In this document: positions 1 to 9,541 of the stretch, piece after piece | Numbering within the stretch: the stretch's first letter is position 1 | Layout of the letters: every line of letters starts with the position of its first letter | Assembly: GCF_014652835.1 (NCBI RefSeq) | Contig: NZ_BMZO01000010.1 | Coordinates: forward strand, 124,001-188,000 | Direction: 5' to 3' | DNA length: 64,000 nucleotides | Source of the DNA: Limoniibacter endophyticus | GTDB taxonomy: Bacteria > Pseudomonadota > Alphaproteobacteria > Rhizobiales > Rhizobiaceae | Program-made: the position numbers and the translations under genes | The notes under the pieces: model-generated | The model's input: only the letters and a program-made list of their open reading frames with translations | What the model was told of the DNA's origin: nothing | Database searches by the model: none

Positions 1-168
1 CTTCACGCCGGCTTTCAAGGTGCCATTGCGCGTCACGATGTCATGGAAACAGACACCACAGCTATCGACTCTGATGACGACATCTTTGTAACCAGCGATT
101 GGTTCGTCGATATCGCACATTTTGAGGACGTCGATGCCGCCCGGATTCTCCACGACGACGGCTTTCAT
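1..168 (-). CDS. Zinc-dependent alcohol dehydrogenase (MDR family), N-terminal part, cut by window edge
   Basis: The first 56 codons of a medium-chain dehydrogenase/reductase; the rest lies beyond position 1. The peptide begins MKAVVVENPGG and contains CGVCFHDIVTRNG near residue 38, the typical GroES-like segment in which the Cys binds the catalytic zinc. The start ATG at 168 overlaps the stop of the DUF35 gene by 4 nt (ATGA), with GGAGG just upstream, so it is the third gene of a tightly coupled leftward operon (thiolase, DUF35 protein, dehydrogenase). It probably oxidises an alcohol or reduces an enone/aldehyde related to the substrate of that operon. The substrate cannot be told from this fragment. 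Confidence 0.85.
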   Translation of the reverse strand, partial: MKAVVVENPGGIDVLKMCDIDEPIAGYKDVVIRVDSCGVCFHDIVTRNGTLKAGVK

Positions 169-602
169 CGCCTTGCCTCCAGCGGTTTGAATTTCAGCAA
201 GGTGAGTTCATCGTCGATACGCTCGAAGACGGCTTCCATCGTCATGCCTGAACGCAGTTCATCATCGTCGATACCGATCGGGTTCGAGTAGAACCGTAGA
301 TCTGCATCATCCATTCGCACCTGAATGACCGCATAGGGCATGTCTTTCACAAATCCAGGAAAGTAGCACTTGTGAAAGACGCAGAAGCTTTCGATGGTGC
401 CCTGCGTACCGGTTGCCTCCCATGAAAATTCGGGGCTATGGCAATGAGGACAATAGCGGCTCACAGGAAAGCGTTTGCGCTTGCAATGGCTGCACTGCTG
501 AACGCGGATTTCACCTTCGCGGAGGCCCTGCCAGAAGGGGCGCTCCGGCCCGTCAAGACGTGGGCGCGGGCGCGGCGGTAGAGCGGTTCCGGACGCGATC
601 AT
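165..602 (-). CDS. DUF35 OB-fold protein with rubredoxin-like zinc ribbon
   Basis: 145 residues. The N-terminal part carries a zinc ribbon with Cys37, Cys40, Cys51 and Cys54 (CSHC...CPHC); the rest fits the OB fold of the DUF35/ChsH2-type family. Such proteins bind CoA esters and form heteromers with a thiolase-like partner, as in steroid side-chain retro-aldolases. Here the partner gene lies directly upstream and the two overlap by 4 nt (ATGA), which suggests translational coupling and equal amounts of both. Family assignment is firm; the acyl-CoA substrate is unknown. Confidence 0.88.
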   Translation of the reverse strand: MIASGTALPPRPRPRLDGPERPFWQGLREGEIRVQQCSHCKRKRFPVSRYCPHCHSPEFSWEATGTQGTIESFCVFHKCYFPGFVKDMPYAVIQVRMDDADLRFYSNPIGIDDDELRSGMTMEAVFERIDDELTLLKFKPLEARR

Positions 603-1732
603 GACGGCTCCTTCGAATAAACGATTGAGGAACAGACGGGTGCGGCGGCCGCGTAGTGAATATTTTTGGCGTCATCGACCTGCCGATCCCCGCATTCGCC
701 GCGCAATTGACGAACTGCTTCGACATTGAGCGCCCAGCCTTGCATATAACTCTCTGAGAGATGTCCACCCGACGTGTTGGTGGGAAACCGCCCGCCGAGC
801 CGCAAATGGCCCTCACCGACGAAGGGACCGCTCTCGCCCTTGCCGCAATAGCCGCAGCCTTCCAGACTGAAGAGCACAGTAGGCGAAAAATTGTCGTAGA
901 TCATTAAGGCCGACATGTCCTCATGTCGCACTCCGGCCGCCAAAAAACTGCGTTTCGTCACGCTCTCCATGGCGCCGAACCAGAAATCGTCTGGAGGAAA
1001 GGTCGAGTCGGAAAAAACTGTCTGCAACGCTGAGCCACGAATATGAACGGGGGGTTTGCGCAGATCTCTTGCACGCTCGGGCGTTGTTATGATGATCGCG
1101 ACCCCTCCATCATTGATCAGACAATAATCGAGAAGACGGAGCGGATCGCAGATCATGCGGGCGTCGAGATAGGCGTCGAGGTCGAAGCGTTCGCGCATCA
1201 CGGCTTTTGGATTGCGAGCGGCATGATTGCGAAACGCAATGGCTACCTCGGCCAGATGCTCCGCTTTGGTTCCATAGAGTTCCATGTGCCGGCGCATCAT
1301 CAGCGCATGGAAGGCGCCGGGTGACGTCATGCCATAAGGAAACCAGAGACCGTTGCCCCCAGACCCATAACTGTCCTCTGCGCCGCCATACGCCACGCCG
1401 GCAGACCGGCCATTATTACCATAGACCAGTGCGACGGTCTTATGCCGGCCACTCATGACAAGCGAGATTGCAGTGTCGATGCAGATGGCGGCGAAGCGTC
1501 CGTGTCCGGGGGTGATCGTCACATATTCCGGATCGATGCCCGCAATTTCACAAAAACGCTGATAATCCGGGATACGGTTGATGATTAGCGCGTCAATGTC
1601 AGAAAAGCCGAGACCTGCGTCGTCGAGCGCTTCGGTGAGAGCCCACATGCCAAGGTCATATGCATCATGATCGGGCATGCGCCCCCAATCGGTTGTCCCA
1701 ACGCCGGCGACGGCGGCACTGATGCCGGCCAT
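599..1732 (-). CDS. Thiolase-like protein of the SCP-x/lipid-transfer (Ltp2) type
   Basis: 377 residues from the ATG at 1732, which has GGGAGGAAA 5-12 nt upstream; longer in-frame starts lack family similarity. The N-terminus (MAGISAAVAGVGTTDWGR) and the NDGG segment near the middle are typical of thiolase-fold proteins called lipid-transfer protein or acetyl-CoA acetyltransferase. With DUF35 partners these act as retro-aldolases or thiolases that shorten acyl-CoA chains. It is first in the leftward operon with DUF35 and alcohol dehydrogenase genes, and faces the MaoC-like gene across 157 bp. A thiolytic versus retro-aldol reaction cannot be decided from sequence. Confidence 0.82.
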   Translation of the reverse strand: MAGISAAVAGVGTTDWGRMPDHDAYDLGMWALTEALDDAGLGFSDIDALIINRIPDYQRFCEIAGIDPEYVTITPGHGRFAAICIDTAISLVMSGRHKTVALVYGNNGRSAGVAYGGAEDSYGSGGNGLWFPYGMTSPGAFHALMMRRHMELYGTKAEHLAEVAIAFRNHAARNPKAVMRERFDLDAYLDARMICDPLRLLDYCLINDGGVAIIITTPERARDLRKPPVHIRGSALQTVFSDSTFPPDDFWFGAMESVTKRSFLAAGVRHEDMSALMIYDNFSPTVLFSLEGCGYCGKGESGPFVGEGHLRLGGRFPTNTSGGHLSESYMQGWALNVEAVRQLRGECGDRQVDDAKNIHYAAAAPVCSSIVYSKEPS

Positions 1733-1889
1733 GCTTTTCCTCCCATATGCGTTCATGAGACGAAGGTGCGGCAAGTAGCGAGCGAGGGGAAGTGCGATCC
1801 GTCGATAGCTGTTATTCCATGTATCCGCGAAGCTAAGTCTCGACCAAAGAAAGCCATTGCCGTTAGAAACCGATAAACGGAGACGATCG

Positions 1890-2726
1890 ATGACCGACAT
1901 CACTGAATGGGTTGGCAAGTCACAGGAGCAGGTCGACACGGCTTGGCAGTTAACCGCAGACCGGATCGCTGGCCTGCTTGATCGCGACGTGCTGAATACC
2001 GGTGAGACTTGGCCTGCGGCTTGGGTCTGGAGCCTATTTGGCCACAGTGTGCGCCATGATCAGGTCGGTCCGGACGGACATCCGGCGCGGGGCGGCTTCC
2101 TGCCACCTGTCGCTCTGCCACGACGCATGTGGGCAAGTTCTCATGTCGAGGTGCACCAAGGTATCCAAACCGGTGAAAGATTAAAACGGGTTTCCACCAT
2201 CAAGGACGTAACTGAAAAGGACGGACGCAGCGGGCGGCTCTGCTTCGTGATCGTTGATCACGAAATCACGGGCGAGAAAGGAGCTAAGCTGCATGATCGG
2301 CACACGATCGTTTATCGCGGTATCGAGGAAAAGCAGGAGCAACAAAATCCCCGGACAGGGGAAGAGATCGGTTTCGCGCCGCAATGGAAGACCCGCGTGC
2401 AGCCTGATCCTGTCATGCTCTTTCAGTATTCCGCAGTAACTTATAATACGCACCGCATTCATTACGATGATCCATATGTACGCGAAAAAGAAGGCTACCC
2501 CGGTCTCGTGATTCACGGTCCTTTGACGGCGACGCTCCTTCTGGAAACAGTGCCGGCTAATATTAAAGCTGCGCGGGTGAAGAGTTTTTCCATGCGCGCC
2601 CGACGTCCTCTCTTCGTGCCGGAAGCCTACGATCTCGCCGGTCGCGTCGATGGCAAAAGTTTCAGGCTTGCAGCTATCAACGCACAGAATCGGATCGCAA
2701 TGGAGATCGAGGGCGAGCTCGCCTGA
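1890..2726 (+). CDS. FAS1-like/MaoC hot-dog hydratase (mesaconyl-C4-CoA / itaconyl-CoA hydratase type)
   Basis: 278 residues from the ATG at 1890, after a purine-rich ACGGAGACG. An N-terminal FAS1-like dehydratase half is followed by a MaoC half with the hydratase signature HRIHYDDPYVREKEG...HGPL around residues 190-212. The LPRRMWASSHVEV segment is typical of mesaconyl-C4-CoA hydratase (Meh) and itaconyl-CoA hydratase (Ich), which add water to C5-dicarboxylyl-CoA to give citramalyl-CoA. Beside it lie a family III CoA-transferase and an MmgE/PrpD gene, and a CitE lyase is encoded 9 kb away, all consistent with that role. Exact substrate is inferred. Confidence 0.8.
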   Translation: MTDITEWVGKSQEQVDTAWQLTADRIAGLLDRDVLNTGETWPAAWVWSLFGHSVRHDQVGPDGHPARGGFLPPVALPRRMWASSHVEVHQGIQTGERLKRVSTIKDVTEKDGRSGRLCFVIVDHEITGEKGAKLHDRHTIVYRGIEEKQEQQNPRTGEEIGFAPQWKTRVQPDPVMLFQYSAVTYNTHRIHYDDPYVREKEGYPGLVIHGPLTATLLLETVPANIKAARVKSFSMRARRPLFVPEAYDLAGRVDGKSFRLAAINAQNRIAMEIEGELA

Positions 2727-2732
2727 AGCTGC

Positions 2733-3914
2733 TCAGGTCACGCCAGCCTCTCGAAAATTATGGATGACGTTATCAGGGTAACCCAGCTCGGTAAGAATTT
2801 CCGACGTATGCTGCCCGAGTGTGGGCGGCGGTCGCGTGATCTGGCCTGGAGTGTCGGAAAATTTCACGGGAAAACCGATTTGCGGCAAACTTCCTTCGAC
2901 GGGATGATCGACGTGTAGCAGCATTTCGCGCGCTATCATTTGCGGGTCGGCAAAGGCTTCGCTGAGCGAGTTGACGGGCCCCGCTGGAATGTCCAGATCC
3001 CAGAGTATCTTTACCCATTCATCACGCGGTTTCGTTGCGAAGAAGTCATTGAGAACGCGCTTGGCCTTCGTCGTTTCTTCTGGCGAAGGGAAGGGGGTCG
3101 CTGGAAAGTCCTCGTGCGCGACAAGCTTATGCAGACGCTCCCAGAAATGGTCTTCGATGATGCCGAGCGTAATATGTTTATCGTCGGCACATCTGTAGAC
3201 ATTATAGGCGGCCGATCCTCCGGCCACGCGCTGCACCCCGCCCGCCGGCTCGGTGCCGGCCAAAAGATAATCAGAGGCATGCGAGTGCATGAAATGCATC
3301 GCACCGTCGGTCATCGAGACGTCGATGAATTGCCCCTTGCCGGTGGTCTGGCGCGCGACGATCGCCGCCAGGATGCCAAACACGGCCATCATCGATCCGC
3401 CGCCAATGTCAGCAAATAAGGGACCTGGTACAAGCGGCCCGATTTCCGGTCGCGCAATCAACTGCATCATACCCGTGATACCAAGATAATTCATGTCATG
3501 GCCAGGAACGTCCCGATAAGGACCGCTCTGGCCATAACCGGAAATCGAGCAATAGATGAGACGGGGATTGATTTCCTGCAGCGTTTCGTAACCCATGCCG
3601 AGCCGATCGGCGATACCCGGGCGAAAACCCTCAACGATCACATCGGCTCGAGCAGCGAGCTTGCCAACCACTTCCTTGCCCATCTCGCTTTTTAGGTTGA
3701 GAGTGATCGAGCGCTTGTTGCGATTGCCTATCAGGAACGTGCCTGAATCTTGTTTTCCCATCGGGGGAAAGGTACGCATCAGGTCGCCCACACCGGGCTG
3801 CTCGATCTTGATGACGTCGGCGCCGAGATCGCCGAGCATCTGAGTTGCCAGTCCTCCTGGTAGAAAGCGGCTGAGTTCAAGAATACGAATGCCGCCGAGT
3901 GCTGTTTTGTTCAT
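2733..3914 (-). CDS. Family III (CaiB/BaiF) CoA-transferase, possibly itaconate/mesaconate CoA-transferase
   Basis: 393 residues, normal family length. It opens with LGGIRILELSRFLPGGLATQMLGDLGADVIKIE, here abbreviated; this is the family N-terminus. The segment LFADIGGGSMMAVFG near residue 166 holds the Asp expected to carry the acyl group. It moves CoA between dicarboxylic acids, probably with succinyl-CoA as donor. The start ATG overlaps the stop of the upstream MmgE/PrpD gene by 4 nt. CoA-transferase beside MmgE/PrpD also occurs at the Pseudomonas aeruginosa itaconate locus (ict). Family firm, substrate inferred. Confidence 0.85.
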   Translation of the reverse strand: MNKTALGGIRILELSRFLPGGLATQMLGDLGADVIKIEQPGVGDLMRTFPPMGKQDSGTFLIGNRNKRSITLNLKSEMGKEVVGKLAARADVIVEGFRPGIADRLGMGYETLQEINPRLIYCSISGYGQSGPYRDVPGHDMNYLGITGMMQLIARPEIGPLVPGPLFADIGGGSMMAVFGILAAIVARQTTGKGQFIDVSMTDGAMHFMHSHASDYLLAGTEPAGGVQRVAGGSAAYNVYRCADDKHITLGIIEDHFWERLHKLVAHEDFPATPFPSPEETTKAKRVLNDFFATKPRDEWVKILWDLDIPAGPVNSLSEAFADPQMIAREMLLHVDHPVEGSLPQIGFPVKFSDTPGQITRPPPTLGQHTSEILTELGYPDNVIHNFREAGVT

Positions 3915-5275
3915 GATCGTGTCACCGCTGCAAGAACGTCTCCGACCGCTCCACCCGTCTCCAATGTTTCGATTGCCGCGATCGCCGCATCGGCCTTGCA
4001 GGTGCCGAGATGCGACGAGACGGTCTTGTGCAGACGCGTACGTACACCCTCGTAATCGACGGCGTGCACGTCATCGCGTCTCTCGGTGTGTCGCGTGCCG
4101 TCCTTGAGAACCACCATTATTTCGACGCCCTGTTTTTGCGGATAATTTTTCTCCAGGTCATCGTCGACAAGAAGGCGCATTGCCTGTGCAAGCCGCAGGA
4201 CCCGGGGATCCTTCAGCAACGCATAGTTGCTTTCCTCAATCCGCCCAGACACCAACGTTGCGGCAACAGAGTACTGGATGCTCATCTTGGCTTCCAGAAT
4301 ACCTGGATAGGGGCCGGAGTGATCGCAACCTGGGTACCTAATCGCTGCGTTAAAGCTCCTGACTTCCACCCGGCTTATATCGTCGGGACGAATTCCTTGA
4401 TTTGCCAGCGCAAGTGCTGCCTGACACGGCGTCTGCACGTAATTACACGCAGGCGCCGGTTTCCAGTAAACGGAAAGTATCTCGTAGTTCCCATCAGCAA
4501 GAGGTATGATCTTTTCCGCCTCGGCGCGTCGTCCGTAAACCGCAAAAAGCCCCGCACGCCCATCAATTGCAGTCGGAGACGCGAAGGCTCCGGTCTTGGC
4601 AAGAAGCACGGCCGTAACCGCATTGCGTGAGGCAAACCCGGCGTGGAAGAACACATCGGTTCCGCCGGCCCAGGGCCATTCGTTGACGCCGCAGGCGCAA
4701 TTTGCGCCGAAACCAAGCGCCGAAATCGCTTCGCCTTCGCTCAGGGCGAGGAGGCGCGCAGCACCAGCTGCCCCTGCCATTGCTCCGACCGTACCGGTTG
4801 GCCGTATGCGCGTGGCGAGTTCAGTATTGATCAGCGCGCGACCTATGCGGGCACCGGTTTCATAGCCGACGATCAAGCTCGTCAGAAAGTCGCGCCCCGT
4901 TTGGGTGCTGGCGAGAGCGAGCAGCGGCGGAATGACGACAGTGCCGAGATGCGAGCAGCTCGGCACGTGCATGTCTTCTCGGATCAGGCCGTGGCTGAGC
5001 GCTCCATTGGCGAAAGCCGCCTCGGCTGGGGACGTTCTGATACTGGTTCCCACGATGGCTGCGCCGCCGCCTGCCATCGAGGATGCGTAGGCAATAGTCT
5101 GTTCCCCCCAGGGAAGCGTTCCCGCCTCGATGCTGCAGGCGAGGAAGTCCATCAGACATCCCTTGGCTTTCTCAACCACGCTGTCGGGCATATCAGAGAG
5201 ATCCGCACTGAGCGCAAAATTGGCGAGCCGTGCGGCAGCATGGGCCGCCGTCTTACCATGTTGAACGATCGTCAT
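3911..5275 (-). CDS. MmgE/PrpD family protein
   Basis: 454 residues from the ATG at 5275, preceded by AAGGAGT at good spacing; an in-frame start 36 nt upstream is less likely. The whole length fits the MmgE/PrpD fold (DFLACSIEAG near the N-terminus, then a Gly/Ala-rich helical domain). Members include 2-methylcitrate dehydratase, cis-aconitate decarboxylase and iminodisuccinate epimerase. Context beside a CoA-transferase and near a MaoC hydratase points to C5/C6 di- or tricarboxylic acid chemistry rather than the methylcitrate cycle, since no prpB or prpC is present here. The precise reaction cannot be assigned. Confidence 0.83.
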   Translation of the reverse strand: MTIVQHGKTAAHAAARLANFALSADLSDMPDSVVEKAKGCLMDFLACSIEAGTLPWGEQTIAYASSMAGGGAAIVGTSIRTSPAEAAFANGALSHGLIREDMHVPSCSHLGTVVIPPLLALASTQTGRDFLTSLIVGYETGARIGRALINTELATRIRPTGTVGAMAGAAGAARLLALSEGEAISALGFGANCACGVNEWPWAGGTDVFFHAGFASRNAVTAVLLAKTGAFASPTAIDGRAGLFAVYGRRAEAEKIIPLADGNYEILSVYWKPAPACNYVQTPCQAALALANQGIRPDDISRVEVRSFNAAIRYPGCDHSGPYPGILEAKMSIQYSVAATLVSGRIEESNYALLKDPRVLRLAQAMRLLVDDDLEKNYPQKQGVEIMVVLKDGTRHTERRDDVHAVDYEGVRTRLHKTVSSHLGTCKADAAIAAIETLETGGAVGDVLAAVTRS

Positions 5276-5470
5276 GACGCACTCCTTCGGGTAGCGCTGC
5301 CGGACCGCCATTGTTGATCAGCCAATATACGAAGGGGAGGCATCAATCCCGCATAACAGGTTTTGGAATGTTGACGGTCGTCAGACTGCACTCGTTGGTG
5401 GACAGTGGCCTCTCGATGCCGAACGCGTTTCAGCGCGGGAAGTACGATGGTATCTGTAGGATTGGATGTA

Positions 5471-6709
5471 ATGTACAGTCTTCTTTCCGGTATGCGAGTG
5501 GTAGAAGGCGCAGCCTTCGTCGCGGCTCCGACCTGCTGTCTGCACTTGCAACAGATGGGAGCCGAGGTCATTCGCTTCGACACGATCGGCGGGGGACCCG
5601 ACTTTCGTCGCTGGCCGCGTGCGAAAGGGAGCGTCGGCGGCGCGAGCCTCTACTGGGAGGGGCTTAACAAAGGCAAGAAATCCATAGCGATTGATCTTGG
5701 CCGCCCGGAGGGACGCGAACTCGCAACCCTGATCGCCACCGCTCCTGGAGACGGCGGTGGTATCTTCGTGACGAATTACCCGGTCACTGGATTTCTCTCC
5801 CATGAAAAGTTGAAGGCCAGACGTGCCGACATGATCACTGTGCGTGTGATGGGTTGGGCGGATGGTTCGAACGCTGTCGATTATACGGTCAACAGCGCGC
5901 TTGGTGTGCCGATGATGACCGGCCCCGACAAGCTGGGCGACGAGCCGGTAAACAATGTTTTGCCTGCCTGGGACTTCGCCACGGGTAATTATGCAGCCTT
6001 CGTCACGCTTGCGGCAGAAAGACATCGTTCGCGTCATAATGAGGGACTGGAAGTACGAGTGCCACTTGGCGATATCGCCATGGCAACGCTCGGCAATCTT
6101 GGTCAGGTGGCGGAAGTGGCGCTGTCGGGCGCAGATCGCCCTCGCTACGGAAACGACATTTTCGGTGCGTTCGGTCGTGACTATAAAACAGCAGACGGTC
6201 GCAGGCTGATGATTGTCGGCCTGACGCAGCGTCACTGGCGCGACCTGGTAACGGCGCTCGGGATCGGTGACGAAGTGCAGCGGCTCGAAACCGAACTTGA
6301 TCTTGATCTGTCAAAAGATGAGGGACTGCGCTTTCAGCATCGGGATCGGCTCAACCCGATCATTGCTGCGGTCATTGAGCGAAAATCCGCTGCTGAATGG
6401 GCGCGGGTATTCAGCGGGACCGGCGTCTGCTGGAGCGACTACAATTCCCTGAAGGAAGCTATTTCCGACCCGAGATTATTTATGGGCGCAGAATCAATCT
6501 TTGAGCCCGTGACGCATGGTAGCGGCGAGACCTACCTGACACCTGGTTCTGCTGCCACCATCGTTGATCTCACACGTGAGATGCCAGGACGCGCACCCTG
6601 TCTCGGCGAACATACGGAAGAAGTTTTGGCAAGCGTGCTGGGGCTTTCTTCCGGCGCCATTGCCCACCTCCATGACGAGGGCGTGGTGGCGAGTAGCGCA
6701 ACGGCCTGA
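5471..6709 (+). CDS. Family III CoA-transferase
   Basis: 412 residues from the ATG at 5471, which has AGGA about 10 nt upstream; an ATG at 5447 (420 residues) is the alternative. The N-terminus ([20 protein letters not shown]) and the [12 protein letters not shown] segment near residue 167 with its Asp mark a CaiB/BaiF CoA-transferase, although it is more divergent than the other two. It opens the rightward operon that continues with the Mcd-like dehydrogenase 10 nt downstream. It may activate or exchange CoA on a free dicarboxylic acid for that dehydrogenase. Confidence 0.8.
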   Translation: MYSLLSGMRVVEGAAFVAAPTCCLHLQQMGAEVIRFDTIGGGPDFRRWPRAKGSVGGASLYWEGLNKGKKSIAIDLGRPEGRELATLIATAPGDGGGIFVTNYPVTGFLSHEKLKARRADMITVRVMGWADGSNAVDYTVNSALGVPMMTGPDKLGDEPVNNVLPAWDFATGNYAAFVTLAAERHRSRHNEGLEVRVPLGDIAMATLGNLGQVAEVALSGADRPRYGNDIFGAFGRDYKTADGRRLMIVGLTQRHWRDLVTALGIGDEVQRLETELDLDLSKDEGLRFQHRDRLNPIIAAVIERKSAAEWARVFSGTGVCWSDYNSLKEAISDPRLFMGAESIFEPVTHGSGETYLTPGSAATIVDLTREMPGRAPCLGEHTEEVLASVLGLSSGAIAHLHDEGVVASSATA

Positions 6710-6719
6710 CGAGGAACGC

Positions 6720-8390
6720 ATGACAGCGACAGCGACCAGAAAAGCGGAAAGCCAGACAATGTTGCTCATAGCGGCAGAACAGGCGGTTGAGCAGGCCGAA
6801 CGCTATCAGGCGGCGGCCCGCCGGGCAGTATCGCAGCTCGTCGTGCGCGATGGGAAGTTCGACGCGGCGTGTGGCGATGCGCATCAGCATGGAGTGCATG
6901 GTCTTGCCTGGATCGCAACCACTGTCAGCGCGCTCAGGGCAACTGTTAGCTGGGCGCAGCATTTGCAGGTGCTTGGGAAGCTGGGCGAAAACGAGCAGGC
7001 AGTGTTGATCATCGGTGCCGCGGAATATCTGGGCCAGTTGATTGGCGGCGTACCCATGAGCCAGAGCGAGTTCATTCGCCCGCATGAGCTGGGCATCGAT
7101 GCGGAAGCTACGAATCTGCGACGCAGCGCTGCCTATTTTCTTGAGATGCCTGACATGCATGTGGTCCGCGCCGACCTTGTTGCCCGCCTTGCCGAAGGTG
7201 GTAGCATCGATGAGACGCTCGATGACGATATGCTCGATCTTATCCGCGACCAGTTTCGCAAGTTCACGGATGTACATGTGGCACCGAATGCCCACCGCTG
7301 GCATCTCGCTGACAGCCTGATTCCGATGAGCGTCGTGGATGCGTTGTGCGAGCTCGGTGTTTTCGGCATCTGCATCGACGAGAAGTACGGTGGGCTCGGC
7401 CTGGGCAAGCTAGCCATGTGCATCGTGACGGAAGAGTTGAGCCGGGGGTGGATTGCCGCAGGTTCGCTCGGCACCCGCTCGGAAATTGCCGGCGAATTGA
7501 TCGCCACTGCCGGAACAGAGGCTCAGAAGGATCAATGGTTGCCAGGAATTGCATCAGGCGAAATCCTTCCAACCGCTGTGTTCACCGAACCCGATACAGG
7601 GTCGGATTTAGGCAGCCTACGCACCAAGGCAGAAAGGAATGAGGACGGCTCCTGGCGTATTAACGGCAACAAGACATGGATCACTCATGCTGCTCGCAGC
7701 GATTTGATGACGCTGCTTGTACGCACCGATCTCAAATCCAGGAGCTATGAAGGATTATCATTGTTCCTGGCGCCGAAAATTCGGGGAACGGAAAGTGATC
7801 CATTTCCTACCCGCGGCATGCGAGGGAGTGACATAGAGGTCCTGGGATACCGCGGAATGCGGGAATACGAGATTGCCTTCGAGGATTTTCTCATACCCGG
7901 TGACGCCCTGCTTGGGGGCACGGAAGGGCAGGGATTCAAGCAGTTGATGCAGACTTTCGAAGCCGCGCGCATCCAGACTGCTGCGCGTGCCATCGGCGTT
8001 GCACGGACTGCTTTCGATCTTGCCTTGCGCTATGCCAAAGAACGACGTCAGTTTGGGCGAACCTTGCTGGCATTCCCCCGCGTGTCCGACAAGTTAGCGC
8101 TCATGCTGGTTGAAATCGTCATGGCGCGGCAGCTCACCTATTTCGCAGCGCGCGAGAAAGACAAGGGGCGGCGGTGCGATATTGAAGCTGGCATGGCAAA
8201 GCTTCTTGCCGCTCGTGTTGCGTGGTCGAACGCCGATAACAGCCTGCAAATTCATGGCGGTATCGGTTACGCGCTGGAAACGGAGATCAGTCGTGTCCTG
8301 TGCGACGCACGCATCCTCAATATTTTCGAGGGCGCTGCGGAAATCCAGGCGCAGGTCATCGGTCGCGGTCTTCTGTCGAGGGTCAACTGA
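6720..8390 (+). CDS. Methylsuccinyl-CoA dehydrogenase-like acyl-CoA dehydrogenase
   Basis: 556 residues from the ATG at 6720 (GAGGAA upstream). Residues 1-150 are a helical extension ([15 protein letters not shown], then [16 protein letters not shown]) not found in ordinary acyl-CoA dehydrogenases but typical of (2S)-methylsuccinyl-CoA dehydrogenase, Mcd. The FAD dehydrogenase core follows: [42 protein letters not shown], and the catalytic Glu in [10 protein letters not shown] near the C-terminus. Mcd oxidises methylsuccinyl-CoA to mesaconyl-CoA, passing electrons to ETF. It sits between two CoA-transferase genes and upstream of a CitE lyase. A close relative with another branched dicarboxylyl-CoA substrate is possible. 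Confidence 0.82.
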   Translation: MTATATRKAESQTMLLIAAEQAVEQAERYQAAARRAVSQLVVRDGKFDAACGDAHQHGVHGLAWIATTVSALRATVSWAQHLQVLGKLGENEQAVLIIGAAEYLGQLIGGVPMSQSEFIRPHELGIDAEATNLRRSAAYFLEMPDMHVVRADLVARLAEGGSIDETLDDDMLDLIRDQFRKFTDVHVAPNAHRWHLADSLIPMSVVDALCELGVFGICIDEKYGGLGLGKLAMCIVTEELSRGWIAAGSLGTRSEIAGELIATAGTEAQKDQWLPGIASGEILPTAVFTEPDTGSDLGSLRTKAERNEDGSWRINGNKTWITHAARSDLMTLLVRTDLKSRSYEGLSLFLAPKIRGTESDPFPTRGMRGSDIEVLGYRGMREYEIAFEDFLIPGDALLGGTEGQGFKQLMQTFEAARIQTAARAIGVARTAFDLALRYAKERRQFGRTLLAFPRVSDKLALMLVEIVMARQLTYFAAREKDKGRRCDIEAGMAKLLAARVAWSNADNSLQIHGGIGYALETEISRVLCDARILNIFEGAAEIQAQVIGRGLLSRVN

Positions 8391-9541
8391 TGCTGGCGTT
8401 GGGGCAGGAGCTTGAAGGCATCACGGTGGTTTCGCTGGAGCAGGCGGTCGCAGCTCCCTATTGCGGCTTGTTGCTAGCCGACGCCGGCGCCCGCGTCATC
8501 AAGGTCGAACGTGAGGGCGGTGATTTCTCTCGCACCTATGATCATGCGGCGAATGGCGAAAGCGCTTATTTCATCTGGCTGAACGGGGGCAAGGAATCAA
8601 TTGTACTCGATATAGATAAGCCGGAAGACGCAGCTTTGCTGCGACAGATGCTGGAAAAGGCTGATGTGCTCTTGCAGAACCTCGCGCCGGGCTCGCTTGA
8701 AAAGCGAGGGTTGTCGGGGGAGGTGCTGCGCAGGACAAATCCGGCACTCATCACGCTGGAGATTACCGGCTATGGCCGTACCGGCCCCTACGCGAATATG
8801 AAAGCTTACGATCTTCTGGTGCAGGCAGAGAGCGGCCTTTGTTCGATCACTGGCGGCCCGGAAGAACCATCGCGCGTTGGCATTTCAATTTGCGATATCG
8901 CAACCGGCCTCACAGCGTTTTCCGCAATCCTGCGTGCGCTTCTACTGCGAGGGCGAACTGGTACGGGTGTCGACATTTCCATTTCCATGTTCGATGTGCT
9001 TGCGGACTGGATGAACGTACCCTTGGCCTTTCAGCGCTATCTTCACCGTGCGCCGTCGCGGCTCGGTGTTGCCCATGCAACCCTTGCCCCGTACGGGGTT
9101 TATCGTGCGGCTGACGGCGACGTCCTGATTGCGGTGCAGTCAAACCGGGAATGGGTGCTCCTGTGCGAGCGGATTCTCGACATGCCCGAACTGGCAAGCG
9201 ATCCGCGTTTCCTCACCAATATGAACCGGGTCGAAAATCGCGACGCAATGAACATAATTCTTAACGCTGTTTTCGAAACGCACACGCGTGAGGAATTGAT
9301 GGCGCGGCTGCGGAAGGGGCGTATTGCCTGTGCCAGTCTCAATAGTGTGGCTGATCTGCTGCATCATCCGCATTTGCAAACCAGTGCGGCAGCTTTTGCA
9401 GACAGTACGATCGAACTGGCGCGACTGCCGGTCTCCGGCCGGATGCGCGAACTGCGTAAAGTACCCACACTTGACCAAGATGGCCCCGCCATCCGGCGGG
9501 AATTTGCTGCGTCGATCAGAATGACGGGAGGACAGGCATGA
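8390..9541 (+). CDS. Family III CoA-transferase
   Basis: 383 residues. The ATG at 8390 overlaps the stop of the preceding dehydrogenase by one base (TGATG). The N-terminus LEGITVVSLEQAVAAPYCG and SICDIATGLTAFSAILRA, with its Asp near residue 167, are standard for CaiB/BaiF enzymes; the sequence resembles the group called succinyl-CoA:mesaconate CoA-transferase or carnitine dehydratase-like. It is the third such enzyme in 7 kb. The set could cover CoA activation of a free acid and C1-to-C4 CoA migration of mesaconyl-CoA (inference). Confidence 0.85.
   Translation: MLALGQELEGITVVSLEQAVAAPYCGLLLADAGARVIKVEREGGDFSRTYDHAANGESAYFIWLNGGKESIVLDIDKPEDAALLRQMLEKADVLLQNLAPGSLEKRGLSGEVLRRTNPALITLEITGYGRTGPYANMKAYDLLVQAESGLCSITGGPEEPSRVGISICDIATGLTAFSAILRALLLRGRTGTGVDISISMFDVLADWMNVPLAFQRYLHRAPSRLGVAHATLAPYGVYRAADGDVLIAVQSNREWVLLCERILDMPELASDPRFLTNMNRVENRDAMNIILNAVFETHTREELMARLRKGRIACASLNSVADLLHHPHLQTSAAAFADSTIELARLPVSGRMRELRKVPTLDQDGPAIRREFAASIRMTGGQA

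Noticed and set aside
43-291. Plus-strand reading frame of 82 codons at the left edge
   Set aside because: It overlaps the start of a clear MDR dehydrogenase and the end of the DUF35 gene on the other strand and has no family similarity.
1733-1939. N-terminal extension of the thiolase-like protein
   Set aside because: The extra 69 residues show no thiolase similarity, while an ATG with a strong GGGAGGAAA site lies at 1732.
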